DNA from: Parastagonospora avenae f. sp. tritici 18332-5
Lineage: Eukaryota; Ascomycota; Dothideomycetes; Pleosporales; Phaeosphaeriaceae
Length of the DNA: 64,000 nt
Assembly: GCA_022559985.1 (NCBI GenBank)
Contig: JAFJTR010000004.1
Location: 558,001-622,000, forward strand
Direction of reading: 5' to 3'
The translations under genes and the position numbers were made by a program. The notes under the pieces are model-generated. The model was not told where the DNA came from. It saw only the letters and a program-made list of their open reading frames with translations, and ran no database searches. Below, piece by piece: positions 60,688 through 64,000 of this stretch (the stretch's first letter is position 1; each line of letters begins with the position of its first letter).

Positions 60688-61971
60688 TTAGATAAACCAT
60701 CTGTAGACCCAGAATCCAGCATGCACAAGGACGGTGACTATGGGATGTAGCCAGGGCGGTAGATCTGCCTTTGCAAACCTGCATATGTATGATGCGATGC
60801 TCGTCCGTGGTGCGCCAGGTGTGAACATCATGTCGTTCATTGAGCCCTCAGTCTGCTCCATCGCCTTATGTGCGTTCACAAACATTTCCTCTTCGTACTC
60901 ATTGACGAAATCGTCAAGGTTTCCCACCGTTCCGGATGAGACATAGTTGACAATCTGGTGTGATAGAAGCAAAGCATCGTGAAACGCCGTGTTCACGCCT
61001 ATTCCGCTGAAAGGCGTCATGAGATGCGCCGCGTCGCCGAGAAGTGTAACGCCCGTCTTGTGTGGCCAAGTGAAGTCTGTTGGTAGCATGTAGAGCTGCC
61101 TCTGCACAGCATCTCCTTGTACCTTATCGAAAGCACCCCGAAGCACCGGGACCCAATCATGGAACTGCTCTGCCAGCTCCTCCTTTATCACAGTCGTGTC
61201 CGTATTCTCGAGATTTGCGAGCCTGGAGAATCGCTCGGGTTGCTGAGCATAAGTTGAAACCCATATATCTCCAGAGGACAGTTGCTGTATGGCAATAAAC
61301 ATCTCATCGCTGAAGGCGAACACGCTGCCTCGATTGACGAGCTTGTAGACCTCGGGAGCTGTAACTTGCGCGTTCGGAATTTGCATCGTCCATCCTCCTA
61401 GGCCTGTGTAGTGTGGCGCTTCTGGAGTGAGAAATGCTCGCGTCTTGCTCCATGCTCCATCGCAGCCCACGATGAGGTCGTACCCGCGCTCAACCTTGCC
61501 ATTTGAGAAATGTAACTCATGGCCGGCGTCCGTCTCCTGTACACGTGCCAGCTTCATGCCCCACCGTATAGTCTTTGTCGGTAAGCTTTCCGTCAGGATC
61601 TTTCTCAGATCGCACCGGTCTATTTCGGGAGCTACTTGGAGTGAGGTTCCATGATCCGGCTTGCAGGGGCTTCGCCGCATCCACGTTGTAAGCTTCTTGT
61701 CGGTGATGAGCAAGCTCTCTCCATCATATCTCGCGTATTTCTGGAATTCTTCCCATAGCCCCGCTTGTTTGATGGCGCGCAGACCGGTCTTTGCTCGGAG
61801 ATCGAGAGTGCCGCCTTGCGAGCGGTAATCTATTGAGTTTTCGCCCTCGAAGATGGTACATGAGATGCCATTAGTATGGAGAAGACGTGCAAGGATACAT
61901 CCTCCAGGTCCAGCTCCGATGATCCCAATGTTCGGGGCCGGCATCTTGTGCTGTTCTTTTGGTTGTGGCAT
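60688..61971 (-). CDS. FAD-dependent aromatic-type monooxygenase (TetX/salicylate hydroxylase-like)
   Basis: Intronless, 427 aa; MPQPKEQHKM is the longest start and MPAPNIGIIGAG (61944) the alternative. The FAD-binding GxGxxG is IGIIGAGPGGCILARLL at the N terminus, a DG-type segment is VGCDGAWSKTRAFL near residue 170, and GDAAHLMTPFSGIGVNTAFH near 320 binds the FAD ribityl/pyrophosphate. CDLRKILTESL is the usual arginine-containing helix. Family members hydroxylate aromatic or polyketide substrates using NAD(P)H and O2; TetX relatives modify tetracyclines. A C-terminal hydrophobic helix (LHPIVTVLVHAGFWVYRWFI) may attach it to membrane. No biosynthetic core gene is nearby, so its substrate is open. 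Confidence 0.9.
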   Translation of the reverse strand: MPQPKEQHKMPAPNIGIIGAGPGGCILARLLHTNGISCTIFEGENSIDYRSQGGTLDLRAKTGLRAIKQAGLWEEFQKYARYDGESLLITDKKLTTWMRRSPCKPDHGTSLQVAPEIDRCDLRKILTESLPTKTIRWGMKLARVQETDAGHELHFSNGKVERGYDLIVGCDGAWSKTRAFLTPEAPHYTGLGGWTMQIPNAQVTAPEVYKLVNRGSVFAFSDEMFIAIQQLSSGDIWVSTYAQQPERFSRLANLENTDTTVIKEELAEQFHDWVPVLRGAFDKVQGDAVQRQLYMLPTDFTWPHKTGVTLLGDAAHLMTPFSGIGVNTAFHDALLLSHQIVNYVSSGTVGNLDDFVNEYEEEMFVNAHKAMEQTEGSMNDMMFTPGAPRTSIASYICRFAKADLPPWLHPIVTVLVHAGFWVYRWFI

Positions 61972-63187
61972 GTTGTCGCAGAATGTGAGACTCAGGAAGG
62001 GTAAAAGCTGGACAACGCGCTCTAGCTGCGGCTTCCTTCCTTATTTCTACATAGGCAGCTGCCTGAAGTGGGTGGAACACAGCCATTATCCGTTTGTTAC
62101 ACGTACGGGAAAGAACTGTGGTAAACTCTCCGATTCCGCGTGTGCGATAGGCTCGCATGTCCAATTCGAGCCCGCGATGCGACGGTGCAATGAGCTTGCG
62201 CAACGCCCCATCGAACACTTTTCCCAGGGCGGCTGCATGTTGTCAAATGCAGCTGAAAGCGGCCAGAGTGTAACAAGCAGTAGCCCATCCTGCAGGCTGA
62301 AGCTATACGCAGTGTCGCTGGGCTTCGTGACGCAAAGACCCGGCGTATAGCGTCAGAATATCGGAAGACGCGCTCTACTTTCCGACGTAGTCGATAATCT
62401 GCAGTACATCTTCGTGCTTTTTTCCGTATCGGCCGACTTCAATAATCAAGAAAATTCGGTCGCCCCGTGTCGATGAGTGGATGTTGTCATCTCGAGAATG
62501 TCAGGGTAAAGCCGCAGGTAGCTGCAGGTGGCTGCCAAAAGGCGGGGAACAAGGCGCGAAATGCAAGCCTTCCTGCGCAGCATCCAACCACAACTTCACC
62601 ACAGCATCGTCTTCGGAGTATTCTTGAACAAAGCGTGACGGTGAAAGATCTTGTGCAACCTTTTTTTGCAGTCTCCTCATCAGTGCAAAGCACCTTGTGA
62701 AGCTTTGTCAAGCTTTCGAACGCAATGAAGCTGCACCTTCTAACCAATCGCATCCCGGGCTCTGGCCATGCGTTACCACCCCAGTAACATTTTTCCGTGC
62801 GAAGCTGTACCTCACGCTCGGCCGTCCATTATAGCGAATGAGACGCGGTGTAATTCATTGATGACGAATGACTTACCTCCGGGCTTCTGCATCCATCCCA
62901 GTACAAAGAACTCTTCCGCGCGATGGAGCTCTCAGATTCCCAGCAAAACCTGGTCTCGGGTGCAGCATGCGAAAGTCACAAAGCCTGATTGGTCGTTGAA
63001 AGCACCTGCAGGGATGACGTTGAGGACATGGGACGGCAAACTAAGAAGAAACCTTTGGAGCTATGGCATCCTCGGTATTGGAAGGATGCATTCAAATACA
63101 AGTTGTCCAGACAGCTTGTAGTTTGTGCCTTGAGAACGACTGGCTGTCAAAACTACCTCTAACGTTAGTCTGAAGCTCATTTTCATT
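61972..63187. other. Intergenic region
   Basis: 1.2 kb, divergent between the monooxygenase and the PhoD-type gene. Short frames only; nothing supported. Confidence 0.45.
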
Positions 63188-64000
63188 ATGAAGCTTCACG
63201 TTCTCTCGCTACTGGCATCGACCTCGGTGGCCAGCGCTAGCTGGTCAAAGAACCTCAACTATCGTTCACCTTCTGAGCACCATCCTTCGCTTGGTATATC
63301 AATTCGCCGTGTTGTGAAGAGGAATGATCCCAGTTGCAGCTACGATCCTGCCTCTTTAAACTTCACGCATGGAGTTGCTTCGGGTGATCCGTATCCAAGC
63401 AGCGTCATCCTCTGGACCCGTGTAGCGCCCACCAGCGACAACTCGAACTCGAATGTCACAGTCTCTGGATATGCGCCCCTGTTCGATCACGATAATGAGA
63501 AGTACGTTTCGGTGTCAAAGTCGCCGATTTGCGTGGACTACGAAGTTGCTTCAGACAAGAATCTGAGCATCTTGGTCGATAGCGGAAGAGTGTACACCTC
63601 TTCTGACGTTGACTTTACTATCAAGGTATATTTCTGCAAAAGATAATTAGAGGGTATTTTTGACAATTTCTAGGTTGAAGCAAAGAATCTGAAAGCATAC
63701 ACTACATATTATTACCAATTTGCTGTCTGCGACTCGGACAATAAGAGCCCTGTCGGTCGCACCAAGACGACGCCAAATGCCGATGACGATGTTACCGAGG
63801 TCGGCCTAGCTGTATACAGCTGTGCCAACTTTCCATTCGGCTTCTTCAACGCATATGGCAACTCTGTCCGCAAGGTTGGTACATTCTCTTATATACATCC
63901 ATCAGTATTACTAAGCTAACGATGCGCAGGACTCTGTTGATTACGTGGTCCATCTTGGTGACTACATCTACGAGTACAAGAATGGCTACTATGGCTGGGG
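63188..64000 (+). CDS. PhoD-like secreted alkaline phosphatase (3' end outside window)
   Basis: Exons 63188..63625, 63674..63874 and 63930..>64000; phase 0 at both joins. A signal peptide (MKLHVLSLLASTSVASAS) and a dibasic VVKR site precede NDPSCSYDPASLNFTHGVAS, then GDPYPSSVILWTRV, the start of the PhoD N-terminal domain. Exon 2 ends the beta-rich domain and gives EVGLAVYSCANFPFGFFNAY. Exon 3 opens the metallophosphoesterase domain with DYVVHLGDYIYEYKNGYYGW, in which the Asp of GD is a metal ligand. The family hydrolyses phosphodiesters such as teichoic acid or phospholipids with Ca2+/Fe3+. Fungal members are extracellular and presumably scavenge phosphate. The rest lies beyond the window. 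Confidence 0.92.

Overview
The window is nuclear DNA of a filamentous ascomycete. Short introns of about 47-230 bases with GT...AG ends and CTAA-type branch sequences, intron-bearing tRNAs and fungus-typical genes (SWC5, a QDE-1-type RNA-dependent RNA polymerase, calcineurin B, SUR2, DRS1, PIS1, GH12, LsdA-like and NUP proteins) all point that way. The unnamed gene families look like Dothideomycetes, probably Pleosporales; that placement is an inference from family resemblance, not a search. All exon joins were made by eye from splice signals and reading-frame continuity.

Layout. 1-16 kb is a dense housekeeping block: a partial multi-pass membrane protein, SWC5, the RNA-silencing polymerase, TCTP, sphingoid-base C4-hydroxylase, two unnamed genes, a DUF1770-like gene and calcineurin B. 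16.5-19.7 kb is a decayed stretch holding two broken genes. 20-24.7 kb carries an RDH54-type recombination translocase and a sulfotransferase-like gene, followed by an intron-containing tRNA-Asp. 25.4-35 kb is sparse and accessory-looking: a four-pass membrane protein, a long acidic protein with an internal duplicated motif, and two small membrane-protein genes, one interrupted by an in-frame TAG. 35.3-41.2 kb is a co-oriented trio (sugar-type MFS transporter, Ldh_2 oxidoreductase ending in SRL, second MFS transporter) that may be a small catabolic cluster. A second intron-containing tRNA (probably Arg) and a purine nucleoside permease-like secreted protein follow.

45.4-54.3 kb is again conserved: poly(A) polymerase and a 2H-phosphoesterase in divergent orientation, an RBR-type ubiquitin ligase, the DRS1 ribosome-biogenesis helicase and phosphatidylinositol synthase. 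54.7-64 kb holds a small single-pass protein, a broken gene behind two perfect TATA boxes, and a group of mostly secreted enzymes (LsdA-like ferritin-fold protein, GH12 glucanase, FAD monooxygenase, PhoD-type phosphatase cut by the window end).

Functionally the window mixes chromatin and RNA metabolism (SWC5, QDE-1-like, PAP, DRS1), membrane-lipid synthesis (SUR2, PIS1), Ca2+ signalling (calcineurin B) and nutrient acquisition (transporters, GH12, NUP, PhoD). No CRISPR array, intact transposon, rRNA or virus-like element was seen. I found no convincing new multi-gene system. The best leads are the duplicated-motif acidic protein, the TAG-interrupted membrane gene, the peroxisome-tagged Ldh_2 trio and the decayed islands.
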